Below, piece after piece: positions 16,679-25,880 of a stretch of 64,000 nucleotides of DNA. The stretch lies in NCBI GenBank assembly GCA_910579425.1, contig CAJTVL010000005.1:38304-102303 (forward strand), in the 5' to 3' direction. The translations under genes were made by a program, and so were the position numbers. This stretch comes from an uncultured Lachnospiraceae bacterium. Lineage in GTDB: Bacteria; Bacillota; Clostridia; Lachnospirales; Lachnospiraceae. Each line of letters starts with the position of its first letter. Position 1 is the first letter of the stretch. The notes beneath the pieces are model-generated. The model was not told where the DNA came from, made no database searches, and worked only from the letters and a program-made list of their open reading frames with translations.

Positions 16679-17715
16679 AGCTGAACGATGGGCTTACGGA
16701 TGCAGAAAAACTCTATAAAAGCCTCTATCTTCAGTTCCCCCAGGTATGGGAGGAGCCGACTCAGGACTGGGAAGAGCTGGTGCGCCGCTATCATAGGCTT
16801 GGAATACGGCAAATACCGCCTCAGCCTCCTTCTGTGATGGGGACGGTGATGACAGAGGAGGATTTTTTTTACGGACGTGCAAAAGAAGTGGTCTGCTTTA
16901 ACAATCTGCGCTATTGTCCCCCTTTTTTGCATAAGCTGGAGTTTATCAAGATCGTTTATGTATGGCGGGGCTGTGTGACTCTGTATATGGACGGGAGAAA
17001 GTGCGAGCTTACCTCCGGAAATTTCTGTATCATCACGCCGGGCGTGAAGCATACGGTATTTTCCCGAAAGGATGAGGATGTGATCGTCAATATTCTGATG
17101 CGGATCAGTTCTTTTTCCGATGCCTTTTCCGGAATCCTGAGGGAGCAGAATATCCTTACGGACTTTTTCTGGAAGATCCTCTACACCAAACACAGCAACA
17201 GAGTGCTCATTTTTGCCTGTGAAAATGATGCCAAGCTGGACCGATGGGTGGAGAAGATGTTTGACGAATCGGCACGGGGAGAAAACGCCAGCAACCTTCT
17301 GATGAAAAGCTACGCCATGATCTTTCTGGGAATTGTCATGCGTGAGCATTTGGACGCCCTGCATCCGGAGGAGCAATTGTCAGATCAGGTTTATGTAATG
17401 CCGGCTATTATACAGGAGATGCGGGGCCATCTGAGCACAATTACTCTGGCGGAGCTGAGCGGACAGTTCCATATGAGCGAGGAAGAGCTGAAACGCTATA
17501 TCGTGAAGGAGAGCGGCTATACCTGGCGCTCCCTTCTCCGGGATTTGCGCCTGCGCAGGGCGGTGGAGCTTTTGCGCCATACCCAGATGAGTATGGAAAA
17601 GATTGCGGAGGAGACCGGATACAGCAGTATGAGCAATTTTTACAGGAGCTTCCGGGAGCGGTTCGGGAAAACGCCCATGGAGTTTCGCAGGGGGGAAGAG
17701 GAAATATTTATATAG
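16675..17715 (+). CDS. AraC-family regulator 2 (tandem paralogue)
   Basis: 346-residue paralogue of the preceding gene. Cupin core LHKLEFIKIVYVWRGCVTLY and GNFCIITPGVKHTVFSRKDE, then AraC domain (TLAELSGQFHMSEEELKRYI; MEKIAEETGYSSMSNFYRSF; TPMEFRRG). The frame is open from 16510 inside the upstream gene, but ATG 16675 overlaps that gene's stop and has GGAAGAGGA just before it, so this start is chosen. Tandem duplication followed by divergence; the pair may bind as heterodimers or sense different sugars. Confidence 0.88.
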   Translation: MKLNDGLTDAEKLYKSLYLQFPQVWEEPTQDWEELVRRYHRLGIRQIPPQPPSVMGTVMTEEDFFYGRAKEVVCFNNLRYCPPFLHKLEFIKIVYVWRGCVTLYMDGRKCELTSGNFCIITPGVKHTVFSRKDEDVIVNILMRISSFSDAFSGILREQNILTDFFWKILYTKHSNRVLIFACENDAKLDRWVEKMFDESARGENASNLLMKSYAMIFLGIVMREHLDALHPEEQLSDQVYVMPAIIQEMRGHLSTITLAELSGQFHMSEEELKRYIVKESGYTWRSLLRDLRLRRAVELLRHTQMSMEKIAEETGYSSMSNFYRSFRERFGKTPMEFRRGEEEIFI

Positions 17716-17724
17716 GATTTGGGG

Positions 17725-17757
17725 AAAAGAGGCTGCCCTTTGGCAGTCTTTTTTTGA
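17725..17757 (+). terminator. Intrinsic terminator after the AraC pair
   Basis: Stem built on GAGGCTGCC and GGCAGTCTT with a short loop, followed by seven or more T residues. It separates the regulators from the transporter operon. Confidence 0.75.
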
Positions 17758-17793
17758 CACTTAAAAGGTCATATAAAACAAGTTTTGTATAGA

Positions 17794-17822
17794 GTGATAG
17801 ATTCTTTAAAAAGACATATAAT
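17794..17822 (+). promoter_or_regulatory. Possible promoter of the rhamnoside transporter operon
   Basis: Perfect -10 TATAAT at 17817-17822 with a weak -35 GTGATA 17 bases upstream. A poor -35 suits an AraC-activated promoter. Confidence 0.4.
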
Positions 17823-17899
17823 AAAAATGTACAAACCATACTAACTGTGCAGGTAGAGGAAAGAAGGTTACTGTAGAAATGGACAAGGAGGGTACAGGA

Positions 17900-19582
17900 A
17901 TGATGAAAAAGTGGCTGGCAATGTTATTGACTGCAACAATGACTATGACTTTACTTGCCGGATGCGGAAGCAGCGGCGGACAGACGAATCAGGCGGCGGA
18001 CAGCGCCCAAAATGCGGAGACCGAAGCGGACAGCAGTGCGGCAGAAGATGCGGCAGAGGGGGATCTGATTCCCATTACTTTCAGCAGGGCCCAGGATTCC
18101 CTGATGGAGACGGATATTTTTGCAAGGATGGAGGGTGCAACCTATGAGGATAATCTCTGGACGGATCTGATTGCAGAGAGGATCGGCTATGATGTGCAGT
18201 ATCTGTGGATTGCGTCCAGCGCGGAGCTGCAGACACAGAAATTTAACGCGGCGATTGCCTCGGGAACAATTCCGGATATTGTGCAGGTGAACAAGACCGA
18301 TTTAAAGCAGCTTGTGGAGGCCGGGCTGGTGGTAGACATCAAACCCTATTTTGACGAGTATGCCAGCGATTTCGTGAAGGAATTGATCACTGCAGGAGGA
18401 GATGCGGCCATCCAGGCAGGAACCTATGACGGTGTGCAGTACGGAATTCCCTATGTGGACTGCGATATTGAAACTGCCCAGATGATCTGGCTGCGTCAGG
18501 ACTGGATGGACGAGCTGAATCTGACGGCGCCAAAGACTTTGGATGATCTGAAAGGAATTCTGAGAGCCTTCAAAGAACATGCAGGAGGGGACGGCGTGGG
18601 TTTATCCTTAAGCACCGATCTTTACGGAAATTTCTTTGACATCAAGGGCTGGTGCAATGCCTACGGCGCATATCCCAGATATTGGATCGACAACGGAAGC
18701 GGCGAGCTGGTTTACGGAAGCACCACACCGGAGATGAAAGAGGCGCTGGTAAGCCTGGCGGAGCTTTATGAGGAAGGTCTGATTGATCCTGAGTTTTATG
18801 TAAATGACAATGATAAGTCCAAGGAAGCGCTGGTGAGCGGCAGGTGCGGCGCCATTTATGCCTATCATGCAGGCAGCCTCTGGCCTCTGCAGGACGTAGT
18901 GGATGCGGATCCCGAAGCCGATTTCCGACCTTATGCCATTCCCATGGCAAATGCAGGAGATAAGGTTGCCCCCGGCATTAATATGTGTACGTCTAGCTGG
19001 TATGCGGTGAGTAAGGATTGTGCCCATCCCGAGGCGCTGATCGAAATGCTGAATCTGTATTGTGAGAAGGTGCTGGATCCGGAACTGAATGAGTATGCAG
19101 TTTATGCAAATCCCGGCGACGGATTGGAGGGTGTGTGGAGACTAACTCCTGTTACCATCAACAGCCCTAACAAGAACCAGGTAACGGCAAAGGCCATTGA
19201 AGAGCCTTTAAAGACCGGGGAACCCGGCGATCTCTCCGGCGAGCAGTACAGCATGTGGGAGTACAGCTATAAAGCATTAAACGGAGATACGCAGCTTTGG
19301 GGCTGGAACAGAGTGTTCGGAGCGGACGGCTCCCAGCAGCTTCTGATGTCCTACCAGGAGGACAGCAACGTGGAATTGGTATACGATCAGTTCTTTGGAG
19401 CCCCGGGCGAGGTGATGACCACAAAGAAAACCACCCTGGATGATATGCTGGATCAGATGTTCATCAAGATCATAGCCGGACAGGAAAGTCCCGATTCCTT
19501 CGATACCGTAGTGGAGGAGTGGAAGAACGCAGGCGGACAGGATATGACCGATGAAGTGAATGAATGGTATAAGGCAAGATAG
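17900..19582 (+). CDS. Extracellular sugar-binding lipoprotein of second CUT1 importer
   Basis: 560-residue substrate-binding protein. Lipoprotein signal peptide with lipobox LAGC near residue 23, low-complexity Gln/Ala/Glu linker to about 50, then a large family 1-type binding fold (IASGTIPDIVQVNKTDLKQL; YGIPYVDCDIETAQMIWLRQ). An in-frame ATG at 17879 precedes AAGGAGG; ATG 17900, eight bases after it, is the real start. First gene of the operon with two permeases and a GH78 enzyme, so the ligand is probably a rhamnose-containing oligosaccharide. Confidence 0.88.
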   Translation: MMKKWLAMLLTATMTMTLLAGCGSSGGQTNQAADSAQNAETEADSSAAEDAAEGDLIPITFSRAQDSLMETDIFARMEGATYEDNLWTDLIAERIGYDVQYLWIASSAELQTQKFNAAIASGTIPDIVQVNKTDLKQLVEAGLVVDIKPYFDEYASDFVKELITAGGDAAIQAGTYDGVQYGIPYVDCDIETAQMIWLRQDWMDELNLTAPKTLDDLKGILRAFKEHAGGDGVGLSLSTDLYGNFFDIKGWCNAYGAYPRYWIDNGSGELVYGSTTPEMKEALVSLAELYEEGLIDPEFYVNDNDKSKEALVSGRCGAIYAYHAGSLWPLQDVVDADPEADFRPYAIPMANAGDKVAPGINMCTSSWYAVSKDCAHPEALIEMLNLYCEKVLDPELNEYAVYANPGDGLEGVWRLTPVTINSPNKNQVTAKAIEEPLKTGEPGDLSGEQYSMWEYSYKALNGDTQLWGWNRVFGADGSQQLLMSYQEDSNVELVYDQFFGAPGEVMTTKKTTLDDMLDQMFIKIIAGQESPDSFDTVVEEWKNAGGQDMTDEVNEWYKAR

Positions 19583-19597
19583 TTGGTGAATGGGGCA

Positions 19598-19629
19598 GGG
19601 AGGAGTACGGCGTATTCCTCCCCGTTTTT
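19598..19629 (+). terminator. Intrinsic attenuator between binding-protein and permease genes
   Basis: Arms GGGAGGAGTAC and GTATTCCTCCC (one wobble), GGC loop, then CGTTTTT. A good terminator inside the operon; read-through would give fewer permease than binding-protein transcripts. Confidence 0.75.
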
Positions 19630-19672
19630 ATCAGAAATCCACGGAGGACTCTATATTCATAGGAGGGACCAT

Positions 19673-20608
19673 ATGGCTTCAAAAAGAAAAAAAGTAAAGA
19701 GCAAATACACCTTTTCCAGCTTTAAGAGAGAACTGCCCCTGCACCTGATGATATTACCGGCGCTGATTCTGGTAATGATATTCAGCTATACTCCCATGGC
19801 AGGGCTTGTGATTGCCTTTCAGAAATTTATACCCAGCAAGGGAATGTTCGGCGATCAGCAGTGGGTAGGGCTTGGAAATTTTAAATATGTATTCAGCCTG
19901 CCGGGCTTTAATCAGGCGCTGAAAAATACGGTAGTCATAGCGTTCTGGAAAATTATCCTGGGGCTGGCAGTGCCCATTGTTTTTGCCCTCTTGCTCAATG
20001 AGGTGAGCAGAAGCGGGTTTAAGAGAACGGTGCAGACCATTGTTTACCTGCCCTACTTCCTTTCCTGGGTGGTACTTGGGGGAATTTTCCTGGATATGCT
20101 CTCTCCCAGTTCAGGGATCATCAACCAGATTATCACGGCTCTTGGTGGGAAAAGTATCTTCTTTCTGGGGGATAACCGTTACTTTAAGCCTACCCTGATT
20201 GTAACGGACATCTGGAAGAATTTTGGATACGGTGCCATTGTTTATCTGGCGGCAATCCTTGGAATTGACACCGATCTGTACGAGGCGGCCCAAATCGACG
20301 GGGCAAACCGCTGGCGGCAGACCTGGCATGTGACGCTGCCGGGAATGCGGATGATCATCGTTCTGATGATGGTGCTGAGTCTGGGAAACGTACTCAATGC
20401 AGGGTTTGATCAGGTGTTCAATCTCTACAGCAAGGCAGTGTACGAATCCGGAGATATTCTGGATACCTTTGTGTATCGTCTGGGGCTGATCGATGCCCAG
20501 TACGGGCCGGCAACCGCTGTGGGGTTATTCAAATCTCTTATATCCACCATATTCATTTCGGTTTCCTACTGGCTGGCATATCGGTTTGCGGATTACCGGA
20601 TCTTTTAA
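19673..20608 (+). CDS. CUT1 sugar ABC transporter permease, LplB type (second cassette)
   Basis: 311 residues, about six membrane helices, N-terminal LMILPALILVMIFSYTPMAG and EAA loop AAQIDGANRWRQTWHVTLPG for ATPase docking. The frame opens at 19583, but AGGAGG is six bases before ATG 19673, after the attenuator hairpin. Related to the permease at 2086 in layout and length. No ATPase gene is present in this cassette either. Confidence 0.9.
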   Translation: MASKRKKVKSKYTFSSFKRELPLHLMILPALILVMIFSYTPMAGLVIAFQKFIPSKGMFGDQQWVGLGNFKYVFSLPGFNQALKNTVVIAFWKIILGLAVPIVFALLLNEVSRSGFKRTVQTIVYLPYFLSWVVLGGIFLDMLSPSSGIINQIITALGGKSIFFLGDNRYFKPTLIVTDIWKNFGYGAIVYLAAILGIDTDLYEAAQIDGANRWRQTWHVTLPGMRMIIVLMMVLSLGNVLNAGFDQVFNLYSKAVYESGDILDTFVYRLGLIDAQYGPATAVGLFKSLISTIFISVSYWLAYRFADYRIF

Positions 20609-20622
20609 AGGAGGGATGATCA

Positions 20623-21504
20623 GTGAAAAAAATGACAAAAGGCCGGATCGCATTTCAGATCATCAACTATACGGTACTCACTTTATTGGCGCTTATCTGT
20701 CTGTTTCCGCTTTTGAATATTCTGGCAATGTCTTTTTCCAGCGCTACGGCAGTATCGGCAGGACGGGTTTTGTTTTTTCCGGTAGAGTTTAATACCTATG
20801 CTTATAATTATGTGATTGAAAAAAGAGAGTTCTGGCAGTCGCTTCTTAAGTCGGTGGAGAGGGTGTGCATCGGTGTGCCTTTTACCATGCTGATCACCAT
20901 ACTGGTGGCCTATCCTCTTTCCAAAGAAAGCACACAGCTTCGTTTAAGAGGAGTGTATGCCTGGATCTTCTTTTTTACCATGCTGTTTTCCGGCGGGCTC
21001 ATCCCCGGGTATCTGCTGATCCAGAACCTTCATATGATGGATACCATCTGGGCGCTGATTTTACCCATGGCGGTTCCGGTGTATAATATTGTACTGATGC
21101 TGAATTTCTTCAGGGGAATCCCCAAGGAGCTGGAGGAGGCGGCTCTGATTGACGGGGCGAACCAGTTTCAGACCTGTTTCCAGATTTATGTGCCCTGCGC
21201 CAAGCCCTCCATCGCAACACTGACATTGTTTACTTTTATCTCCCACTGGAACAGCTATTTTGACGGGCTGATCTTTTCCAACTTTCCGGACAGCTATCCC
21301 CTTGCCTCCTTCTTGTATACGGTGGTGGTGAAAAGGGATATGAGCCTTTTGAGCATAGAGCAGATCCGGGAGATGGCGATGGTGGATGACAGAACCATAC
21401 GGTGTGCGCAGATTTTTATTTCCCTGATCCCGATTATGATCATTTATCCCTTTGCTCAGAAGTATTTTGTGAAGGGGATGACCGTGGGGTCGGTGAAAGG
21501 ATAG
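20623..21504 (+). CDS. CUT1 sugar ABC transporter permease, YtcP type (second cassette)
   Basis: 293 residues, about six helices; EAA loop EAALIDGANQFQTCFQIYVP and the C-terminal YFVKGMTVGSVKG shared with the permease at 3044. GTG start: AAAGGAGG ends nine bases before GTG 20623, better than ATG 20632. Fourteen bases separate it from the upstream permease. Partner in the heterodimeric channel. Confidence 0.9.
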   Translation: MKKMTKGRIAFQIINYTVLTLLALICLFPLLNILAMSFSSATAVSAGRVLFFPVEFNTYAYNYVIEKREFWQSLLKSVERVCIGVPFTMLITILVAYPLSKESTQLRLRGVYAWIFFFTMLFSGGLIPGYLLIQNLHMMDTIWALILPMAVPVYNIVLMLNFFRGIPKELEEAALIDGANQFQTCFQIYVPCAKPSIATLTLFTFISHWNSYFDGLIFSNFPDSYPLASFLYTVVVKRDMSLLSIEQIREMAMVDDRTIRCAQIFISLIPIMIIYPFAQKYFVKGMTVGSVKG

Positions 21505-21567
21505 GAGAGCTCTGGAAGCGCACGCACTCTGACAGGCAGAACAGAAAGTTTGGAAAGGAGCAAAAAA

Positions 21568-24396
21568 ATGACCATGAAGCCTGTGGGCATGATGACACAG
21601 AATATGACCGATCCCCTGGGATTGGAAAGTAAGACGCCTCGGTTTAGTTACCTGCTGCCCCTTGGGCACAGGGGAGAGAGGCAGACGGCATATCAGATCC
21701 TTGCCGCCTCCCAAAGGGAGCTTTTGGAGGAGGGAAAAGCGGATCTGTGGGATAGCGGGAAAGTGATGGAGGAGAGGAATTACGGACTGCCCTACGCCGG
21801 CAAGACGCTCACCTCCCGCCAGGAGGTTTTCTGGAAGGTAAGGGTTTGGGATGAGCAGGATCAGGCTTCTTCTTTCAGTGAGTGCGCTCGTTTTGAGATG
21901 GGGCTTTTGGAGGAGGATGACTGGAGGGGGATCTGGATTGGACAGGGGGACGATTTTGATGGGGATAAATCGGCGGCTCCTGCATTCAGGACAGGCTTTG
22001 GCCTTCAGGAGAAAAACACAGTGAAGCGGGGCAGGCTTTATATCAGCGGTTTGGGACTGTTTCAGGCAAGCATAAACGGCAGGAGTGTTTCCGATCATCT
22101 TTTTGAGCCGGGAGAGAGTGAATTTAACCGGCGGGTATATTATGTGACTTACGATGTCACGGATCTTTTGCAGGAGGGTGAAAATGTACTGGGAGTAGTG
22201 CTGGGAAACGGGCAGTATGTGAATTTTGCCGTTTCTCCCGTGATGAAAATGGGAGACGGCAGCTTATGCGGGAAGCACCGTTATCAGAAGGACGATACTA
22301 TTTTTCTCAAAAACGGCATCTGCGGTGACAAAAAGCTGATCGCCCAGGTGGAGGTGACCCGCAAAGACGGGAGTGTGGAGCTTCTTGCGGCAAGCGGTGA
22401 GTCATGGGAAATGGGAGAGAGTCCCATTACGTTCCAGAACTGGTATGGGGGCGAGGATTTTGACGGGAAAAAGGCATTGGAAATGAAAGGCTGGGATATG
22501 TCCGGATATGATTCACTCGGCTGGGAGAGAGCAAAGGAGATGAAACCGCCTTTGGGGAAGCTGTCTGCAAAAGAGTTTTTGCCGATCCGCATATGGGAGA
22601 GGTGGCAGGCCAAATCCGTGACCAGGCTTCCCGGCGGAAATTATCTGGTGGATATGGGGAAAAACAGCGCCGGATTTGTGCGGCTGAAACTTGAAAATAC
22701 CAAGGGCCTTGCGGGAGAGAAAATTGAGCTTTATCCCGCAGAGGTATTAAAATCGGATGGCAGCGGTGTGGATCAGGCTTCCTGCACCCAGAGCTGTGAT
22801 CGGTTATGGCAGTGCAGTGTGAAGGATTGCTACACTGTTGCAGGTACGGGAAGGGAGGAATGGCATCCTGTTTTCTGTTACCATGGTTTTCAGTATGTGG
22901 AGGTGGCAGGCTTCCCGGGTATTCCGGCGGCAGAGAATTTTGAGGGGTGTGCGGTCCGGCTTATGAATGAGAAGTACTCGGATTTTGAGACGGACAATGA
23001 GATCCTGAATCGAATTAATCAGATCACGGACCGTTCGATTGAGAGCAACATGATGTGTAGCTTTACGGACTGCCCCCAGATCGAAAAGCTGGGGTGGCTG
23101 GAAACCACCCAACTGATGTTTTCCTCCATGGCGGCAGGATACGATATTCGCAGTTGGATCCCCAAAATCATGAGGGATATGCAGGATGCCCAGATCACCA
23201 GGGAGCTGGCAGAGGCAGAGCCCATGGAGGCGGACAGCCGGAAATATCCGGGGTTTGCTTTTTGCCGGTTTCCAAACAGGGAGACGGAGGAGGCCGGGTT
23301 TGTGCCAGGGATTGCACCGGAATACTTTAGAATCGGCAGGCTGTACAAAGATCCGAACTGGGGCGGAGCCTGTATTATGACACCCTGGTATTACTATCTG
23401 GAATACGGTGATGAGTCGATTCTGCAGGAGAATTTTGGGATGATGAAGGCCTACATAGAGCATCTTTACAGACAGTCTGCGGGGGGAGTTTTGAAGGATT
23501 ATGCTCATATGGGAGAGTGGGGGCAGCTTCATGAGGAAACTCCGACTACCCTGGTGGCCACTTGTGCCTTTTATCTGCTTGCTGTGTCTTTAGCGAAAAT
23601 TTCAGGCGTTCTGGGGAAAGGGGATGAGCAGGCTCACTATCAAAAGATGACGGAGAGGATACGGGAGGGCTTTTATCAGGATAGAGAGTGCTGGCAGGAG
23701 GAAACCGGCACATGCGGAAACGGCAGTCAGGCAAGTTACGGGTGTGCCCTGTTTTCCGGCATCGCCAGGCCCGGGGAGAGGCAGGCCCTGATCGATAAAC
23801 TTCTTAAGGCTGTGGCCCAAAAGGATTACCATCTGAATTCCGGCGAAGTGGGGTTAAAGCAGGTATTCTGTGCCCTGGCATCAGGCGGGAAAAATGACAC
23901 GGTCTACCGTATGATTATGAACCCGACAGCTCCCAGCTACCGCCACCATATTGATCAGGGGCTGACAACACTGCCGGAATTCTGGAACTATACGGAGCTG
24001 TGGAATGGGCTGGGACGCTCCCGCAACCATGCCATGATGGGTCACGTGAAGGAATGGCTGTGCCGCTATGTGATGGGGATCACCCCTCTTGCCCCGGGCT
24101 ATAGCAGACTGCAGATCAGGCCATATTTGCAGGAGGAGATCCATGAGGTGAAGGGTTCTATATTTACGGTCAGGGGGAGGGTAGGGATGGAATGTGTCCG
24201 AAGCAAAGATACTCTGGTCCTGAAAGCAGAAATTCCCACAGGTGCAAAGGCCGATATTTACCTTCCGTGGAGCGGGGCGGGAGAATGCTGTTTGGACAAA
24301 AAGCCGTTTTCCCAGGCAATAAGCATGCCGGACGGATATTTGAAGATTGCCGATGTGCCGGCAGGATGTTATGAGTGGACGGTGAGAAACCGATAA
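21568..24396 (+). CDS. GH78 alpha-L-rhamnosidase
   Basis: 942-residue cytoplasmic glycoside hydrolase family 78 enzyme that removes terminal alpha-L-rhamnose. Order: N-terminal beta domain (TDPLGLESKTPRFSYLL), rhamnosidase N domain (ISGLGLFQASINGRSVSDH, YDVTDLL), (alpha/alpha)6 barrel, C-terminal beta domain. Barrel motif SFTDCPQIEKLGWLETTQLM contains D501 and E512; here WLE replaces the commoner GW-x-GD acid, as in one known GH78 branch. The later FWNYTELWNGLGRSRNHAMM segment holds the second catalytic region. A TTG at 21550 overlaps the ribosome site; ATG 21568 is seven bases after AAGGAG. Last gene of the transporter operon. Confidence 0.9.
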   Translation: MTMKPVGMMTQNMTDPLGLESKTPRFSYLLPLGHRGERQTAYQILAASQRELLEEGKADLWDSGKVMEERNYGLPYAGKTLTSRQEVFWKVRVWDEQDQASSFSECARFEMGLLEEDDWRGIWIGQGDDFDGDKSAAPAFRTGFGLQEKNTVKRGRLYISGLGLFQASINGRSVSDHLFEPGESEFNRRVYYVTYDVTDLLQEGENVLGVVLGNGQYVNFAVSPVMKMGDGSLCGKHRYQKDDTIFLKNGICGDKKLIAQVEVTRKDGSVELLAASGESWEMGESPITFQNWYGGEDFDGKKALEMKGWDMSGYDSLGWERAKEMKPPLGKLSAKEFLPIRIWERWQAKSVTRLPGGNYLVDMGKNSAGFVRLKLENTKGLAGEKIELYPAEVLKSDGSGVDQASCTQSCDRLWQCSVKDCYTVAGTGREEWHPVFCYHGFQYVEVAGFPGIPAAENFEGCAVRLMNEKYSDFETDNEILNRINQITDRSIESNMMCSFTDCPQIEKLGWLETTQLMFSSMAAGYDIRSWIPKIMRDMQDAQITRELAEAEPMEADSRKYPGFAFCRFPNRETEEAGFVPGIAPEYFRIGRLYKDPNWGGACIMTPWYYYLEYGDESILQENFGMMKAYIEHLYRQSAGGVLKDYAHMGEWGQLHEETPTTLVATCAFYLLAVSLAKISGVLGKGDEQAHYQKMTERIREGFYQDRECWQEETGTCGNGSQASYGCALFSGIARPGERQALIDKLLKAVAQKDYHLNSGEVGLKQVFCALASGGKNDTVYRMIMNPTAPSYRHHIDQGLTTLPEFWNYTELWNGLGRSRNHAMMGHVKEWLCRYVMGITPLAPGYSRLQIRPYLQEEIHEVKGSIFTVRGRVGMECVRSKDTLVLKAEIPTGAKADIYLPWSGAGECCLDKKPFSQAISMPDGYLKIADVPAGCYEWTVRNR

Positions 24397-24408
24397 TTCC
24401 TCTTTAAT

Positions 24409-24442
24409 TAGGAAACGTCAAAAATTTTTGTGACGTTTCCTA
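24409..24442. terminator. Bidirectional terminator between rhamnosidase and Rpn genes
   Basis: Perfect 12-bp arms TAGGAAACGTCA and TGACGTTTCCTA around an A/T-only core. Lies between two convergent genes. Confidence 0.65.
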
Positions 24443-24466
24443 TGTGTAAAGTGTACTGAGCGCTTT

Positions 24467-25423
24467 TTATTTTTTAACAGGGGGATTTTGATCCCACAGG
24501 GCAAGCTGCTCTTTGGCAGCTTCATATTCCTCCACAGAGATTTCAAGCCCCTGGCAGGCTTTGGGCAGATCAATGTTAAAGTTTTTCATGGCCAGCTCTA
24601 CACTCCTGACCAGAGCTTTGAGCTGCCCTTGCCGGATGCCCTGCGTAAGGCCCAGTTCCATTCCCAATTCTTTGCCTCGCTCTAAGCCGATTTCAAGAAT
24701 ATTCATTTTCACAGCCTCCCATTCTTCTGTTTCCTTTACTTCCTGTACGATCCGGTCCAGATTAAGAAGACGTTGATCTTTGACCAGGATTTCCGGATTG
24801 TCCAGGGTGGAGCTTTTCATATACTGCAGCAGGCTCACAAGCTCCCTGCGTCCCTTCCTGCTGGTCATGTTCAGAAAAATCTTGCAGGTGCCGTCGTCCA
24901 AGGGCAGCTCAGGCACCTCACAGCACCATTCGCGGAAGGTGTACATTGCCAAATCCCTTCCGAAAATATCTTCCCGGGTGATGAAGATGATGGCTGTGGA
25001 GGGTAAATGCCTGTAACGGGTTCCCTTTCCTGACTTCAGGATGGGCGTGTCGATCAGGCTTTGATAAAACCGGGAGCGCCTGCGCACGTCGTCTGTGCGG
25101 GAATCGTTCTGCATTTCCATGTCAAACTGCCTGTTTAGTGTATCCTGCGCCCATGCGTCCAGGCGGATGGCGCGTCTGCCGGATTTGTTCAGGACCACCT
25201 GTTCAACCTTGACCTCCTTAAGGGTCAGGTCCGGTTCATCCAGAATGATACTGAGCACATTCTCGTAGGCTTCCTTTACTTTCATGACAGACAGGAACAA
25301 TGCAAAGTCGCTCAGATTAAGCTGGTAGTCTGGGGGCAGTACGGCCTTTGGATGGTCTGCCGGTTTTTGGTCCTGTCCTTTTCGGGGCCTGCTGCTGCCT
25401 GGTTTTTTGGTTTGCCGATGCAA
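24467..25423 (-). CDS. PD-(D/E)XK nuclease-family transposase-like protein (Rpn/PDDEXK_2)
   Basis: 318-residue protein. Basic, Lys/Pro-rich N-terminus, then the nuclease core RRAIRLDAWAQD and QFDMEMQNDSR (D...E-x-Q), DVRRRSRFYQSLIDTPIL, and a C-terminal helical tail with E-L-G-M/L repeats. TTG start at 25423: AAGGAG lies seven bases upstream and no ATG fits. The family is abundant in Lachnospiraceae and is annotated as transposase-like; no terminal repeats were found, so movement is unproven. Confidence 0.8.
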   Translation of the reverse strand: MHRQTKKPGSSRPRKGQDQKPADHPKAVLPPDYQLNLSDFALFLSVMKVKEAYENVLSIILDEPDLTLKEVKVEQVVLNKSGRRAIRLDAWAQDTLNRQFDMEMQNDSRTDDVRRRSRFYQSLIDTPILKSGKGTRYRHLPSTAIIFITREDIFGRDLAMYTFREWCCEVPELPLDDGTCKIFLNMTSRKGRRELVSLLQYMKSSTLDNPEILVKDQRLLNLDRIVQEVKETEEWEAVKMNILEIGLERGKELGMELGLTQGIRQGQLKALVRSVELAMKNFNIDLPKACQGLEISVEEYEAAKEQLALWDQNPPVKK

Positions 25424-25880
25424 ATTTCCTCTCCTTTCGTGACGGGGCAGGAAGGAGAGAGGGTCTATCTTCCTCCCTGCAGTTATTTGGTTGTAAGCAA
25501 GGAGTTTCCATGGATGCTGCTATGGAGCCGGCGGGTATGCCGATAGGGCATAGCAGTTTGTGATGGACACGGACGGGTCTGTCCGGTAAGATAGAAGAAA
25601 GCGCACGGATATGCGCTGAGCCGTAAGGAATCCGTCCGTCCAGGGAGGGGATTTTCCTTGTGGCATGTAATAGAAATCCTTGATTTGCTTTGAATCAGTA
25701 TAGCAGGTTTTGTTTTTAAATGCAACTGCAAACTGAATTTTATTAATATTTAATGGCTTTCGCCCGGACAACTCCGGGCGCCGGGGAATCCTGAGAGCAC
25801 TGGAGGAATCCTGCATTGCAAGGAAAGAAGCTTTATGTTAAGATAGTAAAGGTTATTTTACTAAGACGATACAGGAAGAG
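25424..25880. other. 457-bp intergenic region with stem-forming segment, no gene recognised
   Basis: Between the Rpn gene and metN. At 25571-25637 an outer stem (GGACGGGT with ATCCGTCC) encloses two small hairpins, CGGAC/GTCCG and AGCGCA/TGCGCT (25600-25617). An 8-bp CGCCCGGA/TCCGGGCG hairpin lies at 25761-25780. Short open frames on both strands lack ribosome sites or family motifs. No SAM riboswitch or T-box core was found despite the methionine transporter downstream. Confidence 0.5.

Noticed and set aside
21061..22098. 345-codon minus-strand frame across the permease and rhamnosidase genes
   Set aside because: Spans two clear plus-strand genes and has no recognisable domain or start signal.
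25424..25880. SAM riboswitch or T-box for metNI
   Set aside because: Neither the SAM core nor a T-box with terminator was found; same for the leader at 61116-61205.
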